Assembly: GCF_003217215.1 (NCBI RefSeq)
Contig: NZ_QJTD01000002.1
Location: 74,654 to 138,653, forward strand
Reading direction: 5' to 3'
DNA length: 64,000 nt
DNA from: Winogradskyella epiphytica
GTDB lineage: Bacteria > Bacteroidota > Bacteroidia > Flavobacteriales > Flavobacteriaceae
Each line of letters opens with the position of its first letter. Position 1 is the stretch's first letter. A model generated the notes under the pieces. It made no database searches. It saw only the letters and a program-made list of their open reading frames with translations, and was not told the DNA's origin. Below are positions 54,219-63,057 of the stretch, in pieces. The position numbers and the translations under genes are program-made.

Positions 54219-56126
54219 ATGAGTAAGATTATTGGAATTGATTTAGGTACAACAAACTCTTGCGTTTCTGTGATGGAAGGTAATGAGCCAGTTGTAATCC
54301 CAAACGCTGAAGGTAAAAGAACAACGCCTTCGGTTATCGCTTTCGTAGAAGGTGGTGAAATTAAAGTTGGTGACCCAGCAAAAAGACAAGCGATTACAAA
54401 CCCTGAAAAAACTGTTTATTCAATTAAGCGTTTTATGGGTAATAAGTATTCTGAGTCTAAAAGTGAAGCAGAACGCGTACCTTATAAGGTTGTAAAAGGT
54501 GATAATGACACACCACGTGTAGATATTGATGGCCGTTTATATACACCTCAAGAATTATCGGCAATGATTCTTCAAAAAATGAAGAAAACGGCTGAAGACT
54601 ATTTAGGTCAATCAGTTAGTGAGGCTGTAATTACAGTACCAGCATATTTTAACGATGCGCAACGTCAGGCTACTAAAGAAGCTGGTGAGATTGCAGGTTT
54701 AAAAGTTCGAAGAATTATTAACGAACCAACAGCTGCAGCATTAGCTTACGGTATGGACAAGAAAGGTACAGACCAAAAAATCGTAGTTTTCGATTTTGGT
54801 GGAGGTACTCATGACGTTTCTATCTTAGAATTAGGTGACGGTGTATTTGAAGTATTATCTACAGAAGGTGATACACATTTAGGTGGTGATGATGTTGATC
54901 AACGTATTATTGATTGGTTAGCAGAAGAATTTATCGCTGACGAAGATATGGACTTACGTAAAGACCCAATGGCTTTACAACGTTTAAGAGAAGCAGCTGA
55001 AAAAGCTAAGATTGAATTATCATCTTCAGGTCAAACTGAAATCAACTTACCTTATGTAACAGCTACAGCTTCTGGACCTAAGCATTTGGTACGTACATTA
55101 ACACGTTCTAAATTTGAGCAGTTAATCGACGATTTAGTAAAACGCACTATTGACCCATGTCAATCAGCTTTAAAAGCGGCAGGTTTAACTAAGAGTGATA
55201 TTGATCAAGTTATTTTGGTTGGTGGTTCAACTCGTATTCCTGCAGTTCAAGACGCCGTAGAGAAATTCTTTGGAAAAACACCAAGTAAAGGTGTAAACCC
55301 TGATGAAGTTGTTTCTTTAGGAGCTGGAATCCAAGGTGGTGTATTAACAGGAGATGTAAAAGATGTTCTTTTATTAGATGTAACACCATTATCTCTTGGT
55401 ATTGAAACTATGGGTAATGTAATGACAAAGCTTATTGAGGCAAACACAACTATTCCTACTAAGAAGTCACAAGTGTTCTCAACAGCAGCAGATAACCAGC
55501 CATCGGTAGAGATTCACGTATTACAAGGTGAGCGTCCAATGGCAGCAGATAATAAAACAATTGGTCGTTTCCATTTAGATGGAATTCCACCAGCAAGAAG
55601 AGGTACTCCTCAGATTGAAGTAACGTTTGATATTGATGCTAATGGTATTATCAAAGTTTCTGCAACTGATAAAGCGACAAATAAGTCACAAGACATTAGA
55701 ATTGAAGCTTCTTCAGGATTAACAGAAGAGGAAATCCAAAAGATGAAAGCAGAAGCTGAAGCAAATGCAGAAGCAGATGCTAAGGCAAAAGAAACTGCTG
55801 ATAAATTAAATGCAGCAGATGCTATGATTTTCCAAACTGAAAGTCAACTGAAAGAATTTGGTGACAAATTATCTGATGATAAGAAACAACCAATTGAAGC
55901 TGCTCTTGAAGAGTTAAAGAAAGCATACGAAACAAAAGATATCGCAGTAATCGATCCAGCTTTAGAAAAAATCAACGAAGCATGGAAAGTAGCAAGTGAA
56001 GAAATGTACAAAGCGCAAGCTGAGCAAGGAGCACCACAAGGTGGAGCAACTGACGCAGGTGCTAACGGACAAGCTGCAGATGAGAACAGTGATGTTGAAG
56101 ATGTAGACTTCGAAGAAGTAAAGTAA
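54219..56126 (+). CDS. dnaK: Chaperone DnaK (Hsp70)
   Basis: A 635-residue protein. ATPase domain with [16 protein letters not shown] at the N-terminus, [50 protein letters not shown] and [11 protein letters not shown], then the linker [18 protein letters not shown] and a substrate-binding domain ([16 protein letters not shown]). The acidic C-terminus [11 protein letters not shown] resembles the EEVD-like ends of bacterial DnaK. Cytoplasmic folding chaperone. grpE, dnaJ and hrcA are not adjacent. Confidence 0.98.
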   Translation: MSKIIGIDLGTTNSCVSVMEGNEPVVIPNAEGKRTTPSVIAFVEGGEIKVGDPAKRQAITNPEKTVYSIKRFMGNKYSESKSEAERVPYKVVKGDNDTPRVDIDGRLYTPQELSAMILQKMKKTAEDYLGQSVSEAVITVPAYFNDAQRQATKEAGEIAGLKVRRIINEPTAAALAYGMDKKGTDQKIVVFDFGGGTHDVSILELGDGVFEVLSTEGDTHLGGDDVDQRIIDWLAEEFIADEDMDLRKDPMALQRLREAAEKAKIELSSSGQTEINLPYVTATASGPKHLVRTLTRSKFEQLIDDLVKRTIDPCQSALKAAGLTKSDIDQVILVGGSTRIPAVQDAVEKFFGKTPSKGVNPDEVVSLGAGIQGGVLTGDVKDVLLLDVTPLSLGIETMGNVMTKLIEANTTIPTKKSQVFSTAADNQPSVEIHVLQGERPMAADNKTIGRFHLDGIPPARRGTPQIEVTFDIDANGIIKVSATDKATNKSQDIRIEASSGLTEEEIQKMKAEAEANAEADAKAKETADKLNAADAMIFQTESQLKEFGDKLSDDKKQPIEAALEELKKAYETKDIAVIDPALEKINEAWKVASEEMYKAQAEQGAPQGGATDAGANGQAADENSDVEDVDFEEVK

Positions 56127-56173
56127 GCTAGCTACTAAGCTTCGCTTAACCTTAACTTAACGAAGGATAATAT

Positions 56174-56207
56174 AAAAAACGCAATCATTCATTTGATTGC
56201 GTTTTTT
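56174..56207 (+). terminator. dnaK terminator
   Basis: AAAAAACGCAATCA (56174-56187), loop TTCATT, TGATTGCGTTTTTT (56194-56207): a perfect 14-bp stem with T-run. Confidence 0.93.
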
Positions 56208-56289
56208 GTTTTATGAATTCTTGATCTAACCTTTTATATAGACATAATCACATTTTAACGAATTAATTATCTGTTTTTCATTGATTTAA

Positions 56290-56309
56290 TTAGATTTAGT
56301 CAAATCTAA
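56290..56309 (+). promoter_or_regulatory. Palindrome immediately upstream of the BKACE gene
   Basis: TTAGATTT-AGTC-AAATCTAA (56290-56309), a perfect 8-bp inverted repeat ending 4 bases before the ATG at 56314. It could be an operator or an mRNA hairpin that hides the start. Its half-site TAGATTT equals that of the palindrome at 25210-25224. Confidence 0.5.
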
Positions 56310-56313
56310 ATGT

Positions 56314-57180
56314 ATGAATAAACTTATAATTAATTTTACACCTACAGGAATGATTCCTACAAAAGACATGACTCCGCATGTGCCTGTATCAATTAATGAA
56401 ATTGTAGAAGATGTTCATCGAGCTTATGAATTAGGTATTACAATGGCGCATATTCACGCTAGAGAAGAAGAGAGTGGTGAACCAACGTATAAAAAGGAAG
56501 TTTATGCCGAAATGATATCAGGAATAAGAAAATATGCTCCTGATTTGGTAATTTGTGCATCTTTAAGTGGGCGCAATTTTAATACTTTAGAAAAAAGAGC
56601 TGATGTTCTTTCGTTAGAAGGTTATCTTAAACCAGATATGGGAAGTTTGACATTAAGTTCATTAAACTTTAATAAAGTAGCTAGTACAAATGCTCCAAAA
56701 ATGATTGAAGACTTAGCGAAGACCATGAAAACGAAAGGAATTGTTCCAGAGCTAGAAGTTTTTGATGTTGGAATGATTAATTTTTCGTACTACTTAGTTA
56801 AAAAAGATTATATCCGTCCTCCGCTGTATTATAATTTACTGTTTGGAAATATAGCCTGTGCTCAATCTAATTTACTACATACAGGAGTGATGTTAAACGA
56901 TATTCCTAAGGATGCTTTAGTTAGTATTGCAGGAATTGGTAAATGTCAACTAATGATGAATTCTTTGGCTATAGCTATTGGAAAAGGAGTAAGGGTCGGC
57001 TTGGAAGATAATATATGGTATGATGCAGAAAGAACTAGGTTGGCTACAAATACAGAACTTATTGAACGTATACATGTAATAGCAAAAGCCAATAATCGAG
57101 AGGTAATGACGCCCACTGAATTCCGGACCACAATGGACATGGAGCCAGGTCATGGAAGATACGGGCGAATTTATAATTAA
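56314..57180 (+). CDS. BKACE-family (3-keto-5-aminohexanoate cleavage-type) enzyme
   Basis: A 288-residue TIM-barrel protein. LIINFTPTGMIPTKD, metal-binding GITMAHIHAREEESGEPTY, ICASLSGR, PELEVFDVGMINFSYYLVKK, NLLFGNIAC, VRVGLEDNIWYDAERTRLATN. BKACE enzymes condense a beta-keto acid with acetyl-CoA to give acetoacetate and a CoA ester. Substrates vary widely across subfamilies, so the lysine-fermentation role in the name should not be assumed. No kce/kdd/kal genes are adjacent. It lies next to a GNAT gene 9 bases downstream. Confidence 0.9.
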   Translation: MNKLIINFTPTGMIPTKDMTPHVPVSINEIVEDVHRAYELGITMAHIHAREEESGEPTYKKEVYAEMISGIRKYAPDLVICASLSGRNFNTLEKRADVLSLEGYLKPDMGSLTLSSLNFNKVASTNAPKMIEDLAKTMKTKGIVPELEVFDVGMINFSYYLVKKDYIRPPLYYNLLFGNIACAQSNLLHTGVMLNDIPKDALVSIAGIGKCQLMMNSLAIAIGKGVRVGLEDNIWYDAERTRLATNTELIERIHVIAKANNREVMTPTEFRTTMDMEPGHGRYGRIYN

Positions 57181-57189
57181 TTTATTGGT

Positions 57190-57831
57190 ATGGAAGGAGA
57201 TAAAAAAGGAATAAGCTATCGTATTAAATGGTTTTCTAATATAATACAACATGGACTATTTTGGCATGGCGTGAGAAATAATTTAGCCAAAATAGGTTTT
57301 GATTTTATGCCGTACTATTGGGTAAAAGAAGCAACAAGTCCATTTGAACCACCCCAAATTAGAGGAAGTAATAAAAATTTTAAGGTTTCAACTTTCGGTG
57401 AAGACGAAATAAATTACATTAAAAATACCATTATAGGTATAGAACAAAAAGATTTGTTGTCAGATCTTAAAAATGGTGAAATTTGTATTGGTCTAAAAGA
57501 TAACGACACCATTGCAGCCTATATGTTCATAAAGTGCAAACCATTCACATTTAGAAAACGTTATTTCAAGTTATCACCTGGAGAAAGTTATTTACATAGT
57601 ATGTACACTTTTGAAGATTATCGAGGAAAAAATTTAGCTCCATATTTAAGATATCATAGCTATAAACATTTACAAGGTCTAGGAATAGAACATTTCTTTA
57701 GTGTAAGTGAATATTTTAATAAGTCCACAATTAAATTCAAAAAAAAGTTAAACTCAGAACCTGTTAAATTATATCTCAGTGTTGTACTCTTTAAAAAGTG
57801 GACAAAAAACTTTACACTAAAAAGCTATTAA
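57190..57831 (+). CDS. GNAT-like N-acyltransferase family protein
   Basis: A 213-residue protein. The C-terminal half shows GNAT features: EICIGLKDNDTIAAYMFIKCKP, LHSMYTFEDYRGKNLAPYLRYHSYKHLQGLGIEHFFSVSEYFNKSTIKFKKKLNSEPVKLYLSVVLFKK, with the acetyl-CoA loop DYRGKNLAPYL. The N-terminal 60 residues are amphipathic (SYRIKWFSNIIQHGLFWHGVRNNLAKIGFD). Similar proteins sit in polysaccharide and aminosugar clusters. It begins 9 bases after the BKACE gene. Its position beside an ATP-grasp remnant suggests a surface-glycan role. Confidence 0.78.
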   Translation: MEGDKKGISYRIKWFSNIIQHGLFWHGVRNNLAKIGFDFMPYYWVKEATSPFEPPQIRGSNKNFKVSTFGEDEINYIKNTIIGIEQKDLLSDLKNGEICIGLKDNDTIAAYMFIKCKPFTFRKRYFKLSPGESYLHSMYTFEDYRGKNLAPYLRYHSYKHLQGLGIEHFFSVSEYFNKSTIKFKKKLNSEPVKLYLSVVLFKKWTKNFTLKSY

Positions 57832-57983
57832 CTTTTGGTCATTATTATTGTTATCATTCATAATTTAACAATACCACTAATACTTTTTATCAAACGATAC
57901 TCATTGATTAGAAAGTTGTAGCCCATAAAATTTCTCTAAGGTTATAAAACTTATGACATGGATGTTTATTTTTATCTTAATAG

Positions 57984-58468
57984 AATTTCTACTCAACGAA
58001 TCACAATTTTATAGTTCAAGAGTTTCTCTCTCAAAGCGATATTTTGAAGTCTTTAAATCCAACTTCAATTAATAGTTTAAGAGTAATGAGTTACTTACAA
58101 GAAGATGGCGTTCATTTCTTATCTTCAGTCCTGAGAATTGGTCAGCCAAACAGTCATATAGATAATTTTCATGAAGGAGGTATGGTCTACGGAATAAGGA
58201 ATGACGGTTTTTTAAAGGAAAAAGGATATACGAAGTATGGCGAGTTTATACTAAAACGAATTCTAATGTTGTTTATAAAATGGTTAAAAGCATACACACT
58301 CGAGTTCCCTATTTTAAAATTGTTTCTTGGAATGTAGGTTTTAATAAGAATGAAGATCCGAAATTTATTGAGGTCAACACCTATAATCAGTCAACTGAAC
58401 TTCATCAAATAGTAAATAGTCCGTTATTTGGAAAATTTACTGGCGAAATTATAGAATTAAGCTTTTAA
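57984..58468 (+). pseudogene. Decayed sugar-transfer-associated ATP-grasp gene (C-terminal remnant, frameshifted)
   Basis: Two overlapping frames carry consecutive parts of one ATPgrasp_ST-like protein. Frame 1, from just after a TAG at 57981 to 58337: VQEFLSQSDILKSLNPTSIN, SLRVMSYLQEDGVHFLSSVL, RIGQPNSHIDNFHEGGMVYG. Frame 2, from about 58280 to 58468: VPYFKIVSWNVGFNKNEDPK, FIEVNTYNQSTELHQIVNSP, LFGKFTGEI. A frameshift near 58280-58310 is needed to join them, and the N-terminal half is missing (only 150 bases precede the match). These domains ligate amino acids or modify cell-wall glycans. The gene is most likely dead. Confidence 0.78.
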
Positions 58469-58474
58469 ATTAAT

Positions 58475-59788
58475 TTAATACTTCTTGAAATTATTAATCA
58501 CCTTCCTTCTTTTACCTGAAGCTAGTGCGGGGATTTCATCAACATAAGTAATATCCACTCTAGCATTGTTACCAAAATCTAATTTTATATCAGCTATCAA
58601 CTCGTCCTCAAATGCAAAATTATCACCTTTAAGGTTTAATTTGATTTCATATCGATCTTCTTCTTGTTGTATGAATTGATACTGTTTTAATAGATGGTAA
58701 TATTTATAAAACTTCGTGTATACCACAAAAGATGAGATCATATTCCCACTGGTATCATAAATAAGATCCATTTGACGACCTTCTATTTTAGCAAACTCCA
58801 TTACACCATTTTTATTTACACCGAATTCAGCAATATCTCCGGTATCATATCTAATTATAGGCATGGCATAATTAAATAAATCAGTTACTACAATTCTTCC
58901 AAACTCCCCAGGTTTAGCAGGGATATCACTGTTTAAATTTAATAGCTCAACGTAATAACTCGCATGATTAAGTACAAAGGTATTAGGTGATGAAAGGGTT
59001 TGTTGAGCCACAACACCAATTTCTTCACTTGAATATCGGGAAAGCACTACGGTATTTAAATGTTTCCCTAAAGTTGTTTTAGTATAATGATTTAGATATT
59101 CAGCATTAGCTATAGCAGATGTTAACCCAACATTATCTAATATAATATTATTATTTTCTAGATACTGAGCTATTAATTCGTAGGCAGAAGCAAAGCCTAA
59201 CATGGTTTTATCGGATTGTTTATCTAACTTTAATAATTTTAGAAATTGCTGTATTCTGTCGTCAGTTAATCTTGAAATATCGAACTGAACAATGTTCTGC
59301 AGCCAAGATTTTAATTTACCTTTTTTATTATGATTTCTCCAAACCTCAAGCTCATATAACCTATTCCCAATTTTAAAATTGGATTGTTTATAGTAATAGA
59401 TTAGATCTGCATGGTTTCTATTTCGTTTTTCTTGATTTTGATATAAGAGGAAGGGGACTCCTGTAGATCCACTAGTGGAAACTTTAAAATTCTTTTTATC
59501 TTTATAAGAACTAGATTTAAAGTTCTCAAAGTCATCTTGAATTACTGTTTTTCTTATCACAGGAAAACTGTGAATATCGTTTAAACCCTTGAACTTTTTA
59601 TAAAAAGGAGTAGTTTGAGTAACGTGTTTAAGTAAACGCTGAATATGAGCTTTTTGAATTTCTTTCGCTTGTGGGGTGTGAGCATTTTCTAGGCAGAATT
59701 CAATATCTTTCAATTGACTTTTGATGGTTTTACCTTTTAAGGCATCTATAAGCCAATAGAAATTGCTACGTATTTTATTAATACTCAT
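58475..59788 (-). CDS. CapK/PaaK-like adenylate-forming enzyme
   Basis: A 437-residue member of the phenylacetate-CoA ligase/CapK branch of the ANL superfamily. Nucleotide motif VSTSGSTGVPFLLYQNQEKR, VVAQQTLSSPN, FGRIVVTDLFNYAMPIIRYDTGDIAEF and the C-terminal ASGKRRKVINNFKKY lysine. CapK-type proteins lie in capsule and exopolysaccharide loci and activate an acyl or amino-acyl group for transfer to sugars. It is 12 bases upstream of no gene on its own strand but 12 bases downstream of the NeuD-like gene, so these two form an operon. Confidence 0.87.
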   Translation of the reverse strand: MSINKIRSNFYWLIDALKGKTIKSQLKDIEFCLENAHTPQAKEIQKAHIQRLLKHVTQTTPFYKKFKGLNDIHSFPVIRKTVIQDDFENFKSSSYKDKKNFKVSTSGSTGVPFLLYQNQEKRNRNHADLIYYYKQSNFKIGNRLYELEVWRNHNKKGKLKSWLQNIVQFDISRLTDDRIQQFLKLLKLDKQSDKTMLGFASAYELIAQYLENNNIILDNVGLTSAIANAEYLNHYTKTTLGKHLNTVVLSRYSSEEIGVVAQQTLSSPNTFVLNHASYYVELLNLNSDIPAKPGEFGRIVVTDLFNYAMPIIRYDTGDIAEFGVNKNGVMEFAKIEGRQMDLIYDTSGNMISSFVVYTKFYKYYHLLKQYQFIQQEEDRYEIKLNLKGDNFAFEDELIADIKLDFGNNARVDITYVDEIPALASGKRRKVINNFKKY

Positions 59789-59800
59789 ATTATTTTTTGT

Positions 59801-60466
59801 TTAACTCAAATACTTTGAGTCGGCTCCTCTGTGTTTTACCACATCTATTGGATTCCCAAATGCTAATTTTAAATCCCCTATAGACCTTATAACAAGCGAT
59901 CCAGCACCTATTACCGTATTATTTCCTATTTTAATATTTTGAATTACTGTAACGCTTAAGCAAATAGCTGAACAAAACCCAATTTGAACATTACCTGCAA
60001 TGGTTGCACGTGAGGCTAGACTAGAAAAGTCAGACATTGTAGAATCATGACCTAAACTTGAAGCCGAATTTAAAATACATAGCTTACCTACTTTAGCATT
60101 AGCGTTGATAATTACATTAGCCATTATCACTGTGCCTTCTTCGATTTTTACGTCGCTAGCTAGAATAGCACTAGGATGGATAATAGATGCAAATTTGACG
60201 TGAGGCACAAGGTTCTTAATTTTGTTATAGGCTCTATGCCTAGTAAAATTGTCGCCTACAGCTACAACTACAGCGTTTATATCTAATTCTTCAACTAATG
60301 CAGGAAGTTGTTCTAGACAACCAAGAATTTTATAACCCTTTATAACTTTACCTATAGGTTTATATGAGTCAATAAAACCTTTTATTGTATAGTTATTATT
60401 CTTCTGAACAATATCTATAATCATTTTAGCATGACCGGATGCACCATAAATCAGAATGTTCTCCAT
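59801..60466 (-). CDS. NeuD/PglD-type sugar O-/N-acyltransferase
   Basis: A 221-residue protein. Rossmann-like N-terminal substrate domain (NILIYGASGHAKMIIDIVQK, IKGFIDSYKP, VVAVGDNFTRHRAYNKI), then left-handed beta-helix hexapeptide repeats (about 95-200: IHPSAILASDVKIEEGTVIMANVIINANAKVGKLCILNSASSLGHDS, VQIGFCSAICLSVTVIQNIKIGNNTVIGAGSLV). GHDS carries the likely catalytic base histidine. It acylates a nucleotide sugar or glycan precursor. First gene of a two-gene unit with the CapK-like enzyme. Confidence 0.9.
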   Translation of the reverse strand: MENILIYGASGHAKMIIDIVQKNNNYTIKGFIDSYKPIGKVIKGYKILGCLEQLPALVEELDINAVVVAVGDNFTRHRAYNKIKNLVPHVKFASIIHPSAILASDVKIEEGTVIMANVIINANAKVGKLCILNSASSLGHDSTMSDFSSLASRATIAGNVQIGFCSAICLSVTVIQNIKIGNNTVIGAGSLVIRSIGDLKLAFGNPIDVVKHRGADSKYLS

Positions 60467-60658
60467 TAAATAAAACTACTTTTGAGAGCAATTACCAAAA
60501 TAGTGATTTAGCTATTGCCTTCCAAATATAGGTAAATTCCTGTTAATCATTATTAAAATAGATTAGGAGACTGTTCTGTTGATATTAATTGAGTCAGTAA
60601 AAAATTTAAAGTTAATTTTGTTCTTTTAAACTCTCGATTCAAAAAGCTCATAAATTAA

Positions 60659-61885
60659 ATGAATTTTAATATTCAATTTCCAGAAAATAATACTAAAAAC
60701 TTAGCGGTAAAACTTAGCGCAAAAGGCGAGCAATTCGTCGTTAAAGGACATCCTTGGGTATTTTCAAATAGTATTGTAAAAATTAATGAGGATGCAAAAA
60801 CTGGCGACCTCGCTATAATTTTTAGCAAGAATAAGAATAAGGTTATTGGTATAGGTCTGTATGATTCTGATTCGCCTATCCGGATTAAAGTCATTCATAA
60901 TGCAGAAAATAAAGTAACTATCAATGCTGCCTTTTTTAGATATAAAATTGAATTGGCTTACGATAGACGAGAAGAATTACTAAAGACAAATACGAATAGC
61001 TATCGCTTACTTTTTGGAGAGAACGATGGCTTTCCAGGATTAATCGCCGATGTTTATGATAAGGTCTTAGTAGTTAAGCTTTATTCCGAAATTTGGTTAC
61101 CCTATTTACTACCAATTTTAGAAGGTCTGCAAGAAGTTTCAAGTGCAGAAACTATTGTTATGAGATTAAGCCGAAACTTACAGCAAAGTAAAAATCATAA
61201 TCTTAAGGATGGAGAAGTTATTTATGGAACCCTTGACAATCCTGTAGTTGAATTTGTAGAACACGATGTTAAATTTTCAGCCAATGTTATTAAAGGCCAT
61301 AAAACAGGTTATTTTTTAGACCACAGAGCGAATAGACGACGTGTTGGAGAATTGAGCAGAGGAAAAACCGTTTTAGACGTGTTTTCGTATGCTGGCGGAT
61401 TTTCGGTTCATGCATTAGCGAATGATGCTACCGAAGTGACTAGTTTAGATATTAGCAAACAGGCCTTAGACATGGCTCGGGCAAATGGAAAATTGAATCC
61501 ATATTCTGGAACTCATAGAACTATTTCTGGTGACGCCTTTCAAGAAATGAAGTCTTTAATTGAAAAAGGAAAAACATATGACGTTGTAGTTATAGATCCA
61601 CCGAGTTTTGCTAAACAACAGTCAGAAATTGAATTAGCTAAAAAGAAATATGCACAATTAGCGGAGCTAGGAGAGAAGCTAACAGCCAAAAATGGCACCT
61701 TAGTACTAGCTTCTTGTTCTTCAAGAGTGACGGCGCAATCATTTTTCGATTTAAACACAGATGTATTAAACTCTAAGCCTCGTCTTTTTGAAACGGTATT
61801 AAAAACGAAACACGATATAGATCACCCCATAGCATTTGAAGAAGGCGCCTATTTAAAATGTGCTTACTATCAATTTCTAGAATAA
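60659..61885 (+). CDS. rlmI: Class I SAM-dependent rRNA methyltransferase (RlmI-like)
   Basis: A 408-residue protein. PUA domain at the N-terminus (VKLSAKGEQFVVKGHPWVFSNSIVKI), linker FGENDGFPGLIADVYDKVLVV, then a methyltransferase core: HKTGYFLDHRANRRRVGELS, motif I VLDVFSYAGGFSVHALA, VTSLDISKQALDMARAN, motif IV YDVVVIDPPSFAK, LVLASCSSRV. It resembles RlmI (23S m5C1962) and RlmK-type enzymes. The exact site is inferred. Divergent from the NeuD-like gene. Confidence 0.92.
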   Translation: MNFNIQFPENNTKNLAVKLSAKGEQFVVKGHPWVFSNSIVKINEDAKTGDLAIIFSKNKNKVIGIGLYDSDSPIRIKVIHNAENKVTINAAFFRYKIELAYDRREELLKTNTNSYRLLFGENDGFPGLIADVYDKVLVVKLYSEIWLPYLLPILEGLQEVSSAETIVMRLSRNLQQSKNHNLKDGEVIYGTLDNPVVEFVEHDVKFSANVIKGHKTGYFLDHRANRRRVGELSRGKTVLDVFSYAGGFSVHALANDATEVTSLDISKQALDMARANGKLNPYSGTHRTISGDAFQEMKSLIEKGKTYDVVVIDPPSFAKQQSEIELAKKKYAQLAELGEKLTAKNGTLVLASCSSRVTAQSFFDLNTDVLNSKPRLFETVLKTKHDIDHPIAFEEGAYLKCAYYQFLE

Positions 61886-62003
61886 GATATTCCCGTATTA
61901 TGCTTTTCGAATTTTAATCCAACTACTATGCATGCATAATAATATTTCTTATATTTACCCTTCAAATTTAGTTGAATCAAAATCAACTCAACAGATCTTA
62001 ACT

Positions 62004-62951
62004 ATGCAAACTAAACTCACAGAATTACTTAATATAAAGTACCCAATTATTCAAGCGCCAATGTTTTTGGTATCTAATGTGGCAATGGTCAAGGAAGCTA
62101 TGAAGGCTGGAATTGCGGGTTGTATTCCGGCATTAAATTATAGAACTTTAGAAGAATTGCGAGCGGCTATAAATGAATTAAAAGCAGCAAAAGTTGAGGG
62201 TGGTTCTTTCGGGTTTAACCTTATAGTCAATAAATCTAACGTAAAGTATAAAGGACAGTTAGAAGTTTTATGTGAAGAAGGTTGTGATTTTATAATCACC
62301 TCTTTAGGGAGTCCAGAAGAAACCATAAGACAAGCACATGCGGCAGGCATTAAAGTATTCTGTGATGTAACCGACTTAAGGTTTGCAAAAAAAGTAGAAC
62401 AATTAGGAGCCGATGCTGCCATTGCAGTAAATAATGAAGCTGGAGGACACAGAGGAAACTTATCTCCTCAAGAATTAACTAGTTTATTAAATAAAGAATT
62501 ATCCATTCCAGTAATTTCGGCTGGAGGCGTAGGTTGTAAGGCCGATATTGATAAGATGTTAAGTTATGGAGCAGAAGGTGTTTCCGTGGGAAGTCCATTT
62601 ATTGCATCCATTGAAGCTGGAGTTACCGATGAATATAAACAAGCTTGTGTAGATTATGGTGCGGATGATATTATCATGACAGAACGTATATCAGGTACGC
62701 CTTGTACTGTAATTAACACGCCTTATCTTCAAAAGATAGGTACTAAAGCGACTTGGTTGGAAAATCTGCTCAACAAAAATAAATCACTAAAAAAATGGGT
62801 AAAAATGGTTCGCTTTTCGATAGGAATGAAAGCCACAGAGAAAGCAGCTAAAAAAGCGACCTATAAAACGGTTTGGGTTGCAGGACCAAGTATAGAACAT
62901 ACTAAAGAAATTCTTCCTGTAAAAGATATTGTTTCCAACTTAATATACTAA
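62004..62951 (+). CDS. Nitronate monooxygenase (NMO/2-nitropropane dioxygenase family)
   Basis: A 315-residue FMN enzyme starting at ATG 62004 (MQTKLTELLNIKYPIIQAPMFLVSN). An in-frame ATG at 61932 adds 24 residues that do not fit the family. PIIQAPM, GFNLIVNKSN, FIITSLGSPEETIRQAHAAGIKVFCDV, AVNNEAGGHRGNLSPQEL (HRG loop), PVISAGGVGCKADIDKMLSYGAEGVSVGSPFIAS. It oxidises alkyl nitronates such as propionate-3-nitronate to aldehydes and nitrite. Monocistronic, no neighbour hint. Confidence 0.9.
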   Translation: MQTKLTELLNIKYPIIQAPMFLVSNVAMVKEAMKAGIAGCIPALNYRTLEELRAAINELKAAKVEGGSFGFNLIVNKSNVKYKGQLEVLCEEGCDFIITSLGSPEETIRQAHAAGIKVFCDVTDLRFAKKVEQLGADAAIAVNNEAGGHRGNLSPQELTSLLNKELSIPVISAGGVGCKADIDKMLSYGAEGVSVGSPFIASIEAGVTDEYKQACVDYGADDIIMTERISGTPCTVINTPYLQKIGTKATWLENLLNKNKSLKKWVKMVRFSIGMKATEKAAKKATYKTVWVAGPSIEHTKEILPVKDIVSNLIY

Positions 62952-63057
62952 TACTTAAAAACGATTTACGTTTAGGCAAATAAGTTCTAGAATTTATGTT
63001 TACAGTTAAGGCTTAATAGTTTAAAGCTTTAATTTTGAAATGTTTAAATTTAGAATT

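Noticed and set aside
58044..58337. A genuine 97-residue gene starting with TTG
   Set aside because: It is a fragment of an ATP-grasp domain that continues in another frame; listed as a pseudogene instead.
61932..62003. 24-residue N-terminal extension of the nitronate monooxygenase
   Set aside because: Family members start at the MQTKLTELLNIKYPII position; the extension is not conserved in pattern.
62138..62422. Minus-strand frame of 94 codons inside nitronate monooxygenase
   Set aside because: Antisense shadow with no start context and no similarity.
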